Position numbers and translations under genes: made by a program
Shown: piece by piece, positions 31,800 to 44,139 of the stretch
Numbering within the stretch: the first letter of the stretch is position 1
Layout of the letters: each line of letters begins with the position of its first letter
Assembly (NCBI GenBank): GCA_946894095.1
Contig: OX335644.1
Span: forward strand, 23,975,595-24,039,594
Direction: 5' to 3'
From: Incurvaria masculella
Lineage: Eukaryota; Arthropoda; Insecta; Lepidoptera; Incurvariidae
DNA length: 64,000 nt
The notes under the pieces: generated by a model
What the model was told of the DNA's origin: nothing
Seen by the model: the letters and a program-made list of their open reading frames with translations, nothing else
Databases searched by the model: none

Positions 31800-32030
31800 T
31801 GGAATTGGATATGGATGGCTAATACTACACCTACGTACGGAAGAACGACTACATTAGACTAGACGGAAACATCAAAAAACCTTATTTTCGGGCCTTATCC
31901 CCTAGAAAGAGGGAAGTGAATCTACAATTGTGTTTGGGTTCCGAACCATGGAGTGACCCACATTATGCACGAAGGCGAAAATGCACATTTCTAACTCGGT
32001 TAAGAAAGAAAGAGGTCAAACAATTTAAAA
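31800..32030 (-). mobile_element. Diverged SINE, minus strand
   Basis: ATGGATGGCTAATACTACAC at the left and TCCGAACCATGG with AACTCGGTTAAGAAAGAAAG at the right correspond to the tail, middle and part of the head of the tRNA-headed SINE in reverse orientation. Several deletions. Confidence 0.5.
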
Positions 32031-32101
32031 GTGCAACCCACTATATCAATTAATGCAAAAAGCTCACAATAAAAATCATGATTTTATTCAACAAGAACAT
32101 A

Positions 32102-32345
32102 TCACATATCTTTAATTTCCCTAAATATATGTAGATTCTTTCGCATCAGAATGATGGGTCTTGATGTGTCCTTTGAGACTGCAGTTTTGAACGAACGCCT
32201 GTCCGCACATGCGCCGCACACGAACTTGCGTACGTTGTCGTGAATCTTCATGTGCTCTCTCAGCGTCTTCACGCGGGCGTAACTCTCCTTACACACGCCG
32301 CACTGGAAGTTCTTCTAGCCGGTGTGTTTTATCTTCATGTGCGAG
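32102..32345 (-). pseudogene. Tandem duplicate of the 3' end of m4
   Basis: Nearly identical to 32360-32600, offset ~258 bp, covering the last two fingers and the beginning of the 3' flank. A TAG replaces a codon in the linker (TG-stop-KN where m4 has TGEK) and a 2-bp insertion in the last finger (GCACATGCG against GCATGCG) shifts the frame. A minus-strand AATAAA at 32083-32088 follows, so it may now be part of the m4 3'UTR. Confidence 0.8.
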
Positions 32346-32385
32346 TTACTATTCTATCACCCGCTACATTCTAACTTAACTAATT

Positions 32386-33473
32386 TTATGTAGACCCTTT
32401 AATATCAGAATGATGGGTCTTGATGTGTCCTTTGAGACTGCAGTTTTGAACGAACGCCTGTCCGCATGCGCCGCACACGAACTTGCGTACGTTGTCGTGA
32501 ATCTTCATGTGCTCTCTCAGCGTCTTCACGCGGGCGTAGCTCTTCTTGCAAACTCCGCACTGGAAGCTCTTCTCGCCGGTGTGTTTGATAGCGTGAAGCC
32601 TCATCTGCGCCGCCGTGAAGAACTTCAGCTCGCACGTGCCGCACGCGTGCGGCCGCTCGCGCAAGTGCTCGCTCCGCGTGTGAGCGCGGAGCGAGCACTT
32701 GTGCGAGAACACCTTCGCGCACGACTCGCACGGGAAATTCGGCGGCGCCGCGTCGTGAACCTCGGCTAGGTGCTTCAGCTTTCTGTAGTAGTCTTTGAAT
32801 CGCTCGGGGCATTTCGGGCACACCAACTTGTGTTTGTTCTCGTGGACGCGGTCGATGTGGTTCCTCAGGTTGAGCGGCGAGGTGAAGCTCTTCTTGCAGG
32901 CCTCGCACGCGTACTCGCCGGTGTGAGCGAGCCTGTGCCTGTTCAGCCACTTCCTAGTGATGAATCCGTCGCCGCACACCTCGCATATGTGGTGTCGGTA
33001 GTGGGAATGCATGTGGTGGTTCAAAAGCTGGAACTCGTCGTATGCCTTGCCGCACAGCTGGCACGAGAAGCTCCGGCTGCTCAATTTGAAAGGCACCACC
33101 ACGTCGCAGAAGTCTTTTCGAAGTTTCTTTTCGTGTTCCCGGGTGAGATGGTTCTCGAACTCTTCCAAGTCGGCCATCGGAGTTGAACAGATGGTGCACT
33201 TTAGGGCTTCGATGTCGACTTTTATGATGTTGTCCTCGCGTCCGGATGCGATTCTGAGTCTGTGGATGCGGTGGGCGGCGTTCGAGTGCGCGCGTATCAC
33301 CTCCGGCGTGTATTCCGTTGGGCACTGGAAGTAGCACTGGAATCCGTTGCCCACGCGAGGTTTAAAGGGGGTGGCATTCGAGAAGTGTAGAACGGCGGCT
33401 CCGAAAGTTATCGTGCCTTTTTGACGTGAATAGAATTTTTTTAGAAACTCTGCCTCCATAGCTTTCAGCGTAC
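32386..33473 (-). CDS. m4: terminal exon with ten C2H2 fingers
   Basis: Acceptor CCTTGTTCTAG then GTACGCTGAAAGCTATGGAG, common phase, 362 residues. Unlike most cassettes it has an in-frame ATG six codons in (MEAEFLKKFYSRQK), so autonomous translation is conceivable. Fingers begin CYFQC (three-residue spacer), CTIC, CQLC, CEVC, CEAC, CPKC, CESC, CGTC, CGVC and CGAC. Landmark VDIEALKC before finger 2. Stop at 32386, preceded by THHSDIKGST. Confidence 0.87.
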
Positions 33474-34108
33474 CTAGAACAAGGAAAATGAGTTGATATT
33501 TTTATGAAAAGTTTTCATGCTACACCAGTCGAAGGTACATTTTAGTAAAACTAAAAAAGCTTTTAAATTACGCAAATGAAAACGAATATCTTACCTTAAT
33601 CACACATCTTGATTTGAAGTTACTTATTGTGTATTTTTTTGTAACTAAACATTATCAGGCATGCACAAGTTACCATCAATCAAAATTTAAAAAAAAATAT
33701 AAGAAAAGTCCCCACATTTCAACGAGTTTTTAGGCGAGGAACTACTTAATGTATGTACCGAATACGTAAATGTATCTATATTTATTTATATTCAAACTAC
33801 CAAACCAAACCTACCGCTACTGTCTACGAAAATATCCCCATTGAACATCACTATCAGCAGGAAGAAATCTCTTTGAAGGATAAGCCCGACTTTGCGCCCT
33901 TATTATGTAGTTATTGCTCTCTACTCTCTGTTGTAAATATCTGTGGTGAAATGTGGTAGTTAATAAAGAATTTTCAACAAATCAATCAATTACTTTATTA
34001 ATAATAAATAATATAACTATATTTAAACATTTTCTTTATGTGAGAAGTATGCAAGAAAGTTATTCCTTTTAAATGAGTTAAGCAATTTACGAATGCTTTA
34101 ATCTATAA
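33474..34108. other. Spacer between m4 and m5
   Basis: AT-rich. On the minus strand AATAAA at 33995-34000 lies about 110 bp after the m5 stop and is a good polyadenylation candidate. The 68-codon plus frame at 33753-33959 has no supporting motif. Confidence 0.45.
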
Positions 34109-35235
34109 TCACGAATGCGGTGTTTCTTTCAACTCCGGATGGTGCGTGCGGACGTGCTCCACGAGTGCGCTCGCCAGCGCGAACGTGCAAGAGCACGCGC
34201 GGCACGCGACGCGCCCGTCGGCGGCGTGCGTCTTCATGTGCTTGCCGAGCGTGCGCCGCGTCGAGTAGCGGCGCTGGCAGACGTCGCACGCGAACGCCCG
34301 CTCGCCCGTGTGCGTCGCCATGTGGTCGCGCAGCCGAACCGACAGAAAGAACTTCCGCCCGCACGCGCTGCACTGGTGGTTGCGCTCGAGCGAGTGCTCC
34401 CGCCGCTCGTGCAGCCGGAGCGTCTGCCTCATTCGGAACTGCTTCCCGCACTGGCCGCACGCGTGCCGCTCCGGCGCCGCGCCGTGCGCCTCCACCAGGT
34501 GGCGCACCTTCTGGTAGTGCTCCCTGAACCTCTGCGGGCAGTGCGGGCAGCGCTGCATCGCGACGCCATTGTGCACGGTCTCGGTGTGCCGCCGCCGCTT
34601 CATCGCCGACGCGAACACTTTCCCGCAGACCTTGCACGGCAGCTGGCCCTTCTTGTGCACCTCGCGGTGCCAGCCGAGCTGCGTTCGCGTCATGTAACCG
34701 TCGCCGCACACCTCGCAAATGTGGTGTCGGAAATGCGAGTTCATGTGCCGGACGGTTCTCCTCAGATCGGCGAACGATTCGATGCACATCTGACACTGGT
34801 ATCTGCCTGTGGTGAGTTTGAACGGGACGATAATGTCTTTGAAATCGTCTTCGAAACTTTGATTGTGAACTGTTTTAAGATGGGACTCGAGTGAATTTAG
34901 ACTAGGAACGAGTTCGTTGCACAGAGCACATTTTAGGGAGTCGACGTCAACTTTTACGATATTATCAGGAAGGCCCGATATGATATTCTTCCTGTCGTCG
35001 ATGTGAAGTGTTCGGTTGTGTTCCCTGAAGGCGTCGGGACTGAAGTCCTGGCGACACCCGAAGTGACAACGGTAGCCGTTTCCGAGCTTTGTCTTAAAAG
35101 GCGTTGCATTAGAAAACTGTATGATGGCTGCTGCATAGCTCGGTGGGCATGGCGTGCCCGAAGTCTCTTCGTTCTTTGCGATTTCGCTCAAATTCGTTTG
35201 GGAATGAAGGGTCGAGTTACTTTTGCGTTGATTAC
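34109..35235 (-). CDS. m5: terminal exon with ten C2H2 fingers
   Basis: Acceptor TTTTGTTCTAG then GTAATCAACGC, common phase, 375 residues with a longer N-terminal lead (GNQRKSNSTLHSQTNLSEIA). Fingers begin CHFGC (three-residue spacer), CALC, CQMC, CEVC, CKVC, CPHC, CGQC, CSAC, CDVC and CRAC; it ends HHPELKETPHS. The C-terminal half is extremely GC-rich, with several long overlapping shadow frames on both strands. Closest to m4 in fingers 2-4 (MNSHFRHHICEVCGDGYMTR). Confidence 0.87.
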
Positions 35236-36052
35236 CTAGAACAAAATTATAGAGTTATTTTGTTTCGCCATGCCGTTGCTGAGTGCATGACATTTATCTA
35301 CCTGTATGAAGGTTTTTTTGCATTATTTCTCAAGAATATCTAGAGGAATGGCGCTTAATTTTTGGAACAACACAATACTAATCTGTCGTTTTTTTCCAAA
35401 AAGCATCATTCAGTGATTCACCAATGTGTCCATCATATAGTTCATTGTTTTTTTTTAGATGAAATTCCTTTCCTTCCGTGACACAGGAACTCATGGGAGG
35501 TAGAATCCAACTCTTCAAATGAGATATTGGTACATCCAATATCAATAATGAATGAAATACAATTAATTTAATGGTTAGGGTACTTTCTCTTGAGATCGCG
35601 TTAGTATTTCTATACTTTTTATACTTCTTTGTAATTAATCTACGTACTAGAGTTTGTCTTTACTACATACTCTTAGTCATCACATTATAAAATTACAAAA
35701 AAAAAACAATTTGTACCTAGTCGATACAATTTCGTATGGTTGAGGTTGCTCTCATACCATTGCACTCTTAACTATTCTGTGGGTGATAGAATTTAAAGGG
35801 ATAATGACATATTCGTTTTGTCAGGCGTAACAATAAAAATATATTTGTACTTTTACTCCCGGAGAAGTTTATCGTCGGTTTTTCGTCCGTCATAATCTAA
35901 GCGCCCATAACAAAATTACGAATCCGAGAGTGTGTTTACGGATGAAAATGACGTAAAATAGTAATTGAATACATCCGTCACATGTAAGGAAGTGCCTAGA
36001 TAAAACATATCTGAGTAGCTCAGATGTGGACATCTTAGCTACTATGTTTTTA
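35236..36052. other. Spacer upstream of m5
   Basis: AT-rich; no gene, 5' exon or repeat recognised on either strand. Confidence 0.3.
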
Positions 36053-36410
36053 TGTAACTGGGTATGAATGGATGGCTTATACTACGCCTGCCGTTCGATT
36101 GGCATTTTCAAATGCATGGAGAATGGAAGAGCGCGCGCAGTGGGCGTTAAGCGAACTAACATTTGCGAGTCTGAGTTTGATTTGACAGCTTACTTATCGT
36201 GTCGGCTCAAATACATTAATGTTGCGGTATACGCCGACTCTGCGTTTTCATACAAATTTGGTAGTCCGAGTTTGATTTTGACAAATTGTAGTAAAAACAA
36301 AGAATAAGTAGTAAATTTTGTATGGTTTCTTACGTAACGTTCCTTTTTGCGACGTTTTCACGTAACTTCGAAGTTCCGTAAACTCCTATTTAGGTGAGAA
36401 GTCCGAATAG
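36053..36410 (+). mobile_element. MITE (AGTCTGAGTT family), damaged copy, with SINE scrap
   Basis: 36090-36410 follows the same order as 48368-48612: GCGCGCAGTGGGCGTTAAGC, GCGAGTC, GTAACTTCGAAGTTCCGTAA, ATTTAGGTGAGAA. The left terminal repeat is missing and a SINE tail (ATGGATGGCTTATACTACGC, 36068-36087) sits there. The open frame 36068-36307 is not a gene. Confidence 0.55.
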
Positions 36411-36839
36411 GGGCTCTTTATACAGAGTTGTTACGTAGTGAGTACAAGAGGAAGACAATGATCCGGGAGCGGTGACTCAATAAATGTATGCATTCGATGT
36501 GAACACGTGTAATAAAACGAATAGTTTACTAAAACGTAATTAAGATATACACTGATATATTTTATGTTTTAATGTAACATGTTTTTAGTTTGATTTACAC
36601 AAAAATAACAATATTTTATAAACGATCCAAAGGAAGAACAAAAAGTCGATGGAGATACATTTTAACAATAATTGCAATTCATTACACACATGCTTTTTAA
36701 TCTATGAAAACCTCTTATCAAACTAAAATGCATTAAACTTAAATTAGTTTACATTGTGTTATGTAAAAAAAAATATTCCATAAAATAGCTAGGATAACAT
36801 GAAAGCAAAGAATATGTAAAACAATTATTTTATTATTTA

Positions 36840-37195
36840 ATTGGACGCGACGACACCCACAGTCGTGATATTAGCCCAACACACCGCATTCCCAACTTTC
36901 ACTTTATAGGCACTGCTACATTGAACTGGATGGACAATACGGACATTTTTTCTATGCCTTTTCAACCATCTTTTCGTCCAATGCGATGCTACCTTGCATA
37001 CGGTGTTAATCCTACCACCTAGTAGGATTAGTTACATGGATTCCGAACCATGGAACACCTCCCACTCGTGACGAAATGCACTTATGCACTTAGAACGAGA
37101 AATAAAGTGGTGCATGACCGGGGCGTGGATTTGAACCCAGACCTCGGGAACGCAAGGCAAGTTCCTGCGCCACTAAGCTACGAGCCGCTCAAATA
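36840..37195 (-). mobile_element. tRNA-headed SINE, minus strand
   Basis: Head at the right: GAGCGGCTCGTAGCTTAGTG in reverse complement, B box GGGTTCAAATCC; body and tail to the left (AACTGGATGGACAATACGGA). It ends 45 bp from the m6 stop. Confidence 0.7.
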
Positions 37196-37239
37196 CAAGA
37201 ATACAACACCGGGCTCGGTCGATACAATTCAGAGTGTGA

Positions 37240-38309
37240 TTAGTGCTCGTCTAATCTATGCTGCTTGAGCTTCAAGCGGTTCTCGTACGGCTTCCCGCAA
37301 GCCCAGCACAGGCAGCGCCGCTCGAGCTCCGGGTGCACCTTCCTCATGTGCTTCGAGAGGTCCTTCACGGTGGCGTAGCTGCGGTCGCAGTACACGCACG
37401 GCAGCCGCTCCGCGCCGTGCACCAGCCGCACGTGCTCCTCCAGTTCCTTCTTCAGGTAGAACCGCTCGCGGCACAGGCGGCACCCGTTCGGCCGCAGCGC
37501 CCGGTGGATGCTCTTGATGTGCGCCGTCAGGCCGGACTTGTACGAGAACACCTTCCCGCACTCGGGGCAGGTCGGCGTCGGCCGCCTCTCCCGGTTGTGC
37601 GCCTCCTCCATGTGGTCCAACTTGCGCTCGTGGTCCTTGAACCTCAAGCCGGGGCACCTGTTGCAAATCAGGAAGCCGATGCCCTTGTGTATGTAGTTGA
37701 CGTGGCGGCGTTTGAAGTAATCGCTCACGAAGGCCGTCTGGCAGATCTCGCAGACGAACGCCTTCTCCGCGTGCTCGAGACTGTGCGTCTTCAGGCGACG
37801 GACGCTCATGAACCCGCGCCCGCACACCTCGCAGATGTTGAGCGGGTAATGCGACTCCATGTGGCCGTCTATCGCCGGGAAGTTGTCGCATTCCTCGCCG
37901 CACAGCTGGCACAGATATTTGTCATCGGTCAGTTTGTACGGGACGAGAACGTCTTCGGTGTTCTTGTAGGTCGATATGGCGTGGCCGTCTCTGAGGTGAC
38001 TCTCCAGCGCGTCCAAATCGGGAATCGGCAGATGGCAGATGGTGCACCGCAAGTCGGTGATGTCGACCCGGAGCGCCGTTTTCGGCTCCCCGGTGACGGC
38101 GCGCAGCAGATGGGAGGCGTGCTTGCTCCAGGTGTGGTCGCGGAGCGCGGGAATCGAGAAGTCCTCGTAGCAGTTGAAAATGCAGCGGAACGTCTTGCCG
38201 CGCCGGCGCTCGAACGGCGTCGCGTTGCTGTGGGTGAGAACGGCGATTGACAAGTGTTCCCCGATGGGCGCGCTGGTCTCATCAATACTCCTTTTCGATC
38301 TTAAAGTAC
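37240..38309 (-). CDS. m6: terminal exon with ten C2H2 fingers
   Basis: Acceptor TGTTTTGTTTTAG then GTACTTTAAGATCG (GTLRSKRSIDETSAPIGEHL), common phase, 356 residues. Fingers begin CIFNC (three-residue spacer), CTIC, CQLC, CEVC, CEIC, CNRC, CPEC, CRLC, CVYC and CWAC. The first in-frame ATG is in finger 3 (HMESHY), so this exon cannot encode a complete protein by itself. The end KLKQHRLDEH resembles m7/m8. Confidence 0.87.
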
Positions 38310-38637
38310 CTAAAACAAAACAATATAATTCATTTATTCTGCAATTTCTGTTCTTTAGAACTCTCTAGTCATAATTGCCCCCAACGAAAAAAAACCTGGT
38401 TACACGTGATAGCCCTATACAATGACACCATCACATCTTTAACCTTATCAAATACAACAAATTTTACTTCGTAGAGTGTCCTATAAATCTATGCTTTAAA
38501 TATAACATCATTTGACTAATGTCTGCTATCAAAAAATATAAGATGAAATTTTTCTTCAATTTGAGTAGGATAGTCGATACAAAGTGATTGAATCTGCAAT
38601 AGATAAATTATAAGTTCGATTTGGGCAGTTTGACTAA

Positions 38638-38789
38638 GCCCCGATTGCACGAAGAGACCACCCAGTTAATCAATGTTCAAACACGTCACTTTTAGTGAAC
38701 CGCACGGAGTTGCTTCCATACTGTCCATACAAAGTCACGTCATACGTTGATGTTGATTTTGATTGTTTGTGCTTTCGTGCACTCGGCCC
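38638..38789. mobile_element. PIF/Harbinger-like MITE, 152 bp
   Basis: Ends GCCCCGATTGCACGAA and TTCGTGCACTCGGCCC are inverted, with TAA on both sides (38635-38637 and 38790-38792). No coding capacity. Confidence 0.6.
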
Positions 38790-38792
38790 TAA

Positions 38793-39276
38793 GTGCTGTA
38801 AGAGTAACAAGTTAACTTTAAGATTGAACATCTAGATATTATTCATAGGTAGTTTAAAGTTGATGGGTACAAAATTAAAATGGGAATTTACCGCATGGCT
38901 AATTGCTTCGTGGACAATCTCCACAATCTTCAATAATAACCAACTTTACACTTACTTTGCATTGGTAAAACTAGTATTTTCACGTGCAATGTCGCGCAAC
39001 CTTCAGGTGAGTCAGTTTTAATTAAATTAACTTTAAGATAATTCCGGACGTAAGAATGAGCAACCGTTCCTTTAATTTTTATCAAAATCTAAAAAGGTTC
39101 TTTTGCCAGTACAATGGACATGTGACTTCGACGAAATGTACCAGGGATGGCCAATAAGGATTCTAATTGCTAATTTTGCCTCTAGAAAGATTTCAAAATT
39201 AATGGAACGATGCTGACCCCTGCTATGCTCTGAATTCGAGGATAGTGGCGAAGCTTCGATTGTTTCCAGAGTGGTC
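38793..39276. other. Unassigned spacer
   Basis: AT-rich; nothing recognised. Confidence 0.3.
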
Positions 39277-39613
39277 AGTCTGAGTTCTCACCTAAATTGG
39301 CGTTTACGTAACTTCGAAGTTCCGTAAAAACGTCAAACTCCATACAAGTTTTTACTAGATATTCTGTGGTTTTACTTCTTCAAGCTATCAAAGTCAAACT
39401 CGGACTTCCGATTTGTATGAAAACGCGGAGTCGACGTAAACGGCAATGTCGACGTATTTACGGCAACGTTGAGTAAGCTGTCAAATCAAGCTCGGACTCG
39501 CAAATGTTAGTTCGGTTAACGCCCACTGCGCGCGCTCTTCAATTTCTCCATACATTTGAAAACGCCAGTCGATCGGTTTCCCGTAAACACCAATTTAGGT
39601 GACAACTGAGACT
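39277..39613. mobile_element. MITE (AGTCTGAGTT family), complete copy
   Basis: Inverted ends AGTCTGAGTTCTCACCTAAA and TTTAGGTGACAACTGAGACT, 337 bp. Interior shared, in inverted order, with 48368-48612 and 36090-36410. Confidence 0.65.
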
Positions 39614-40070
39614 TCGGGTACAGAAAATAGAATTCCTCGCTGCTGAATTGTTTTTTTTTAAGTTGAAAAATCCGGTACCTATGGCTCGTTGTGCTGAGAG
39701 AAGCTGTGCTCAGAAAAGCCAAATCCAGATCACCTAGCAAAACCAATTCTTAAATTCACACAATTGCTAATAATAATAGTCTGCCAACTTACTGTTGTTC
39801 GGTCGACATGTTTCGCCTTCATCCTGAAATATCCACACTTCACTCATACCAGCCGACACGCCTAACGGTAGACATTTGAACTGTTAGTCTGATAAAGTTA
39901 TTCTGGTCAGAGTGATTGGTTTCATGTGATTCTGCAATCTCTGCATCATTGTATTTTCGATCCACTAAAGTGATAAAACAGAATCGAAAGCGTTGTCAAT
40001 TCACGACATCTATACATATACGCGTCTCTTAACTTGGGAAACTTGTGAAACCCATAAATATGTACCCTGT
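39614..40070. other. Unassigned spacer
   Basis: AT-rich; no feature recognised. Confidence 0.3.
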
Positions 40071-40204
40071 TACTAATAAACCTAGATCATCAGCTGATTA
40101 GTTATACAATGTTTTGTCCTTTGCATTGACAGGCAGTTTCTAATTCGATAGAAAGGGACAAAACATTGTACAACTATTCAGACGATGATCTGGGATTATT
40201 AGTA
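40071..40204. repeat. Palindromic MITE, 134 bp
   Basis: Left arm (ACTAATAAACCTAGATCATC ... ACAATGTTTTGTCC) is the inverted complement of the right arm (GGACAAAACATTGTACAACT ... GATTATTAGTA), ~50-bp arms and a ~30-bp loop. Confidence 0.65.
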
Positions 40205-41201
40205 GGAGGGCAAGTGTATTATTTCGTCATGAAATGGAAAAGTCGAAGTCGTTTCTCTCGTGGAGATTAATGAAAACCAATTTAGTTCAGTGTGTTATTT
40301 ATTCACAATTAGAAGAAAACACCATACTTCCTGTATGCGATAAGAACACATTGAACTACAGTGGACGTGTACGCCACAGAATAATAAATAATTGTCCACG
40401 TTTGGAAGCAAATCAATACTTGTGCTTGATACCCGTGAGTGCACTCTCTTGGCAATGTTTTCACAGGACTTTTTGGAAAATATCCAATTAGAAAAAGGTA
40501 GAAAAAGTTAGAATAAGGTGGCAGAATTAGCAATTACATTAATGTTTGCTGGGACTACGCTTGCAATGCACTGGATGCCGATGATAAAATCAGAGTTTTG
40601 TCAACTTTTCAGGTATTTGATCCAACCCTGCCAAATGTTTAAATGACAACTAGATTTTGATGACTGATTATGATTATGACATATGAATCGATTGAAAAAA
40701 TATGACGAATCCGAGTGCAGTGCCTGTCCTGAACATTCTATTGACCCAGTGGAGTAATTACATGCCACAGAAGCATATAACTGCAACTACCTTTTAAGCA
40801 GGTCGCAGCCTAATGGTAAAGCTCATTGGTGTGATGGGTTAACACCATTAGAGTAGGTGTAATATAAGCCATCCATGTACAGGGTTATACAATATGTTAC
40901 ATGTATAAATTCAATTAAACATAACGTTCAGTTAAATCGAGATGTAATCACAAAATCCACTGATTCGTTGAAACAAGAATTTGAACTTAGCATAGTTGTT
41001 TACCGAGAGACATTTACAAATCGATAATGGAAGTGAAGACAAGATCAGTAAAAACAATGTTTCTACTTAAACAAATGATTACATAATACAGAACATGCAT
41101 TGATAGATCTTAATTCATAGAAGTCTGTGTCGATGATAAGTAGCACGTCCAGATTTCGAGTGTTTTCTTAAAATCAGATCAACCACCTGGTTTTATAATC
41201 A
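40205..41201. other. 3' flank and spacer of m7
   Basis: A SINE tail scrap at about 40800-40890 (GTAATATAAGCCATCCATGT). Otherwise AT-rich, with no gene seen; the small frames at 40234-40533 are unsupported. Confidence 0.35.
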
Positions 41202-42286
41202 TTATCTCCGTGCGCTAGACAACGCGTGCTCGTCCGTTATATGCTGTTTGAGTTTGTAACGGTTCTCGCAAGGTTTCCCGCAGACGGGGCACAGGCAGCG
41301 CCGCTCGAGGCCTTCGTGAACCTTGCTCATGTGCCGCGAGAGGTCCTGCACCGACCCGTAGCTCCGGTCGCAGTACAGGCACGGCAGCCTCCCTCCAGCG
41401 TGCGCCGACATCACGTGCTTCTCGAGATCCTTGTTCTCGACGAACCGCTCGGGGCACATGTAGCAATTCCTCAACTTCACACCCAGGTGGACGGTTTTAA
41501 TGTGGACCGTGAGCGAGTTCGGGTGTTTGTACACCTTCCCGCAGTGCTCGCAGGTCGGCGTCGGCCGTTTCTTTTGGTTGTGCACCTGCTCCATGTGGTC
41601 CAACTTGATGTAGTGGTCCTTGAACCTCAGGTCGGGGCATTTGGGGCAAATCAAGTTCCCAATGCCCTTGTGTACGTAGTCTTCGTGTCGCTTTTTGAAA
41701 TATTCGCTCACGAACGAAGCTTGGCAGGTCCCGCAGGTGAATTTCTTCTCCGCGTGCTCGAGACGATGCGCCTTTAGACGGCCCACGTTCATGAACCCGC
41801 GCCCGCACACCTCGCAGATGTTGAGGGGGAAATGCGACTCCATGTGGGCATCTAAGGCGATAAAGTCATCGCACTCGTCGCCGCACAGCTGGCAAAGGTG
41901 CTTGTCCTCGGTCAGTTTATATGGAACGAGAACGTCCGCCGTGTTCTTGTAGGTGGATATGCCGTGGGTGTCTTTAAAATGAATCTCGAGCGACTCCAAA
42001 TCGGGAATCGGTCGCTTGCAAATGGCGCACTGCAAGCCGGTGATGTCGACGCGGAGCGTCGTTTTCGGTACGCCCTTGGCAGCGCGAAACAGGTGAGCGG
42101 CGTGTTTTATCAGGGCGTGCTCCCGGAGCGCTGATGCTTTGAAGTTCTCGTAGCAGTTGAAGAAGCAGCGGAAGGTTTGGCCGCGGCGGCGATCGAATGG
42201 CGTTGCGTTGCTGTGCTTGAGAACGGCGACGGACAAGTGAAGGCCCGTGTTAGTGCCTTCGCCTCCTTTCACTAATCTTATGAGAT
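41202..42286 (-). CDS. m7: terminal exon with ten C2H2 fingers
   Basis: Acceptor TGTTTTGTTTTAG then ATCTCATAAGATTAGTG, common phase (DLIRLVKGGEGTNTGLHL), 361 residues. Fingers begin CFFNC (three-residue spacer), CAIC, CQLC, CEVC, CGTC, CPKC, CEHC, CYMC, CLYC and CPVC. Fingers 9-10 (CLYCDRSYGSVQDLSRHMSK onwards) are almost identical to m8 also at the DNA level, although fingers 7-8 are clearly different. The microexon at 42611-42667 may be spliced in front. Confidence 0.87.
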
Positions 42287-42610
42287 CTAAAACAAAACAA
42301 ATACAACTACAAACTTACATACTCAAAACTATGCACACGTATATATATATTTTTAAATTCATATAAATTAAAATATAAAGCATCCCAGAACTGCATATTA
42401 ATTTTATAGGCAGCTATTGAACTAGGCTATAAATAAAAATAAAAATTATTACAGAACTCAACAAAAAAATAAAAACATATTTAATCTTCCAAATTTGCAC
42501 TTTTCAAATATTGACCCATATGTAAAAAGTATTGATAGATGTGCTAAACAAACAGCAGAGCTGAGGTAAGTTCATCATAATATGCCAACACGTCCTGTTC
42601 TGTTTCTTAC

Positions 42611-42667
42611 CTTGAATTTTCGCGTTGGTGTTGGTCCGATCAACACTCCTTTGCGAATTGATTATAC
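42611..42667 (-). CDS. Phase-neutral 57-nt microexon upstream of m7
   Basis: Minus strand: acceptor TGTTTTGTTTTAG, then GTATAATCAATTCG ... AAAATTCAAG and a strong donor GTAAGAAACAG. It enters and leaves in the same phase (1,1), so it can be included or skipped without changing the frame. It encodes IINSQRSVDRTNTNAKIQ, similar to the N-terminal lead of m6 (KRSIDETSAP). It may be a cassette exon or the surviving front part of an older finger exon. No transcript evidence. Confidence 0.6.
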
Positions 42668-44139
42668 CTAAAACAAAACACATTGTATGCATGAAATTGT
42701 GATCACTACGTCCTATTTCCTTTAAACTCGGCGCTTTTAATCAAATCGCAAAAACTGCAAAGCATAACTATAGGTAAAAGTAGAGGAGAGGTAGAACATA
42801 AAGATACTGTACCTGTGGAAATATACGTGAACTAGCATTGAGATTTAAAGTACATACGCTGATAACTTGATACTTACGGCTACTTTATTGTTAGACATTT
42901 CTTTGAAGTTCCTAGCAACGAGCGAAATAGAACCAAACATTTCGTAAGACGAAATATTTCAATGGAGCCAACGAAACAAACTATTGGTTACTGCCTGCAA
43001 GTTTCTTAAAATTAATTTTAACTTATAGTACCTAATCAAACCATAAATTCATACATTTTGTTTGTGTTTAATGTCTATGTTTTGAAATCTCTCTTTTAAA
43101 ATTTGCATTTCTATCGGCCTTTATATGCAAATGCAAACTACCCACATTTTCCGTCACTTTTGAGTAACTCCACGCAATTTTTGGCGCCATTCGACTGCCA
43201 CGTTTTTCGAGCACTGAACTCTTGACGTATTATTCAAGAAATCTAGCCAAAATAAGCAATTATGGCCTATCTTCGATGTCGTCAGTTGATGCTAAGCTTG
43301 CCATGTCGTGGATGAACGAACGAGTTAGTTTTTCGCCACGCCGGCGGCGCCTCCACATCATCACACCAGCAAACCCTGGACCCGGTGTCTACCTAGCTCG
43401 AGACGTGGACGCCCACTGGCACGGAGAACAAGTCAATCGCACTGTATTTAATAGGGCGCCATACAATCTCTTTTTAACCAATACAGTCCACAATTATAAT
43501 TTTGTTTCTCCCAACTGCAGCGCAGCAACCTACGGGAATTGCACTAATTTTGAGTGCAGCCCTCCCCTTCAGACTATGACATTTCAGTTTTCAATTTATA
43601 ATCAGATTTAGATACGTTTCCTGGTAACTGTCGCTGTTAAACCTCAAGTCGAACTATAACTTCACCAATGTATGTGCTGTGGGAACTTATCTGCTGCTAA
43701 ACTGATGGGATCAGTGAAGAAACAAAATTGGTATATTTTTCGTCGACATTAATTTTATAGTAGTACACCTTATGAGACCAATTATAACCGTCTAAGGCAA
43801 GAAATAAAGACTAAAAAAGAAACGGCATCTCTCAACGCAATCCTGATTTCGATGGTTTCCTAAACTGCGATCTATCTTATTTGTTGTGTCTATAGAATAG
43901 AAGCAGTTTATCTTGCGTGCGGCAAAGGTCCGACTTAGGCTGGAACTCTTGCCACAGTTACGATGACTGGCCCGAGGGGAAATGCGCGCCTGGAAACTAA
44001 GGAAGTGTGGTGGGAACATGGGTAACGATTGAATCGATGGAATACGTGAACGATTCTTCGCGACGTTTGCGGCGAAACATTGGGAACGTAGAATGCACGT
44101 CTATTTTTCACTTAACTTGACGAGCAATATGTAACTCGA
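42668..44139. other. Spacer between microexon and SINE
   Basis: AT-rich. A 129-codon plus frame at 43222-43611 is open but has no recognisable motif, no compositional contrast and no homologue in the window; I do not call it a gene. No minus-strand 5' exon found. Confidence 0.35.

Noticed and set aside
43222..43611. A 129-codon plus-strand gene
   Set aside because: No motif, no compositional contrast, no splice or promoter support.
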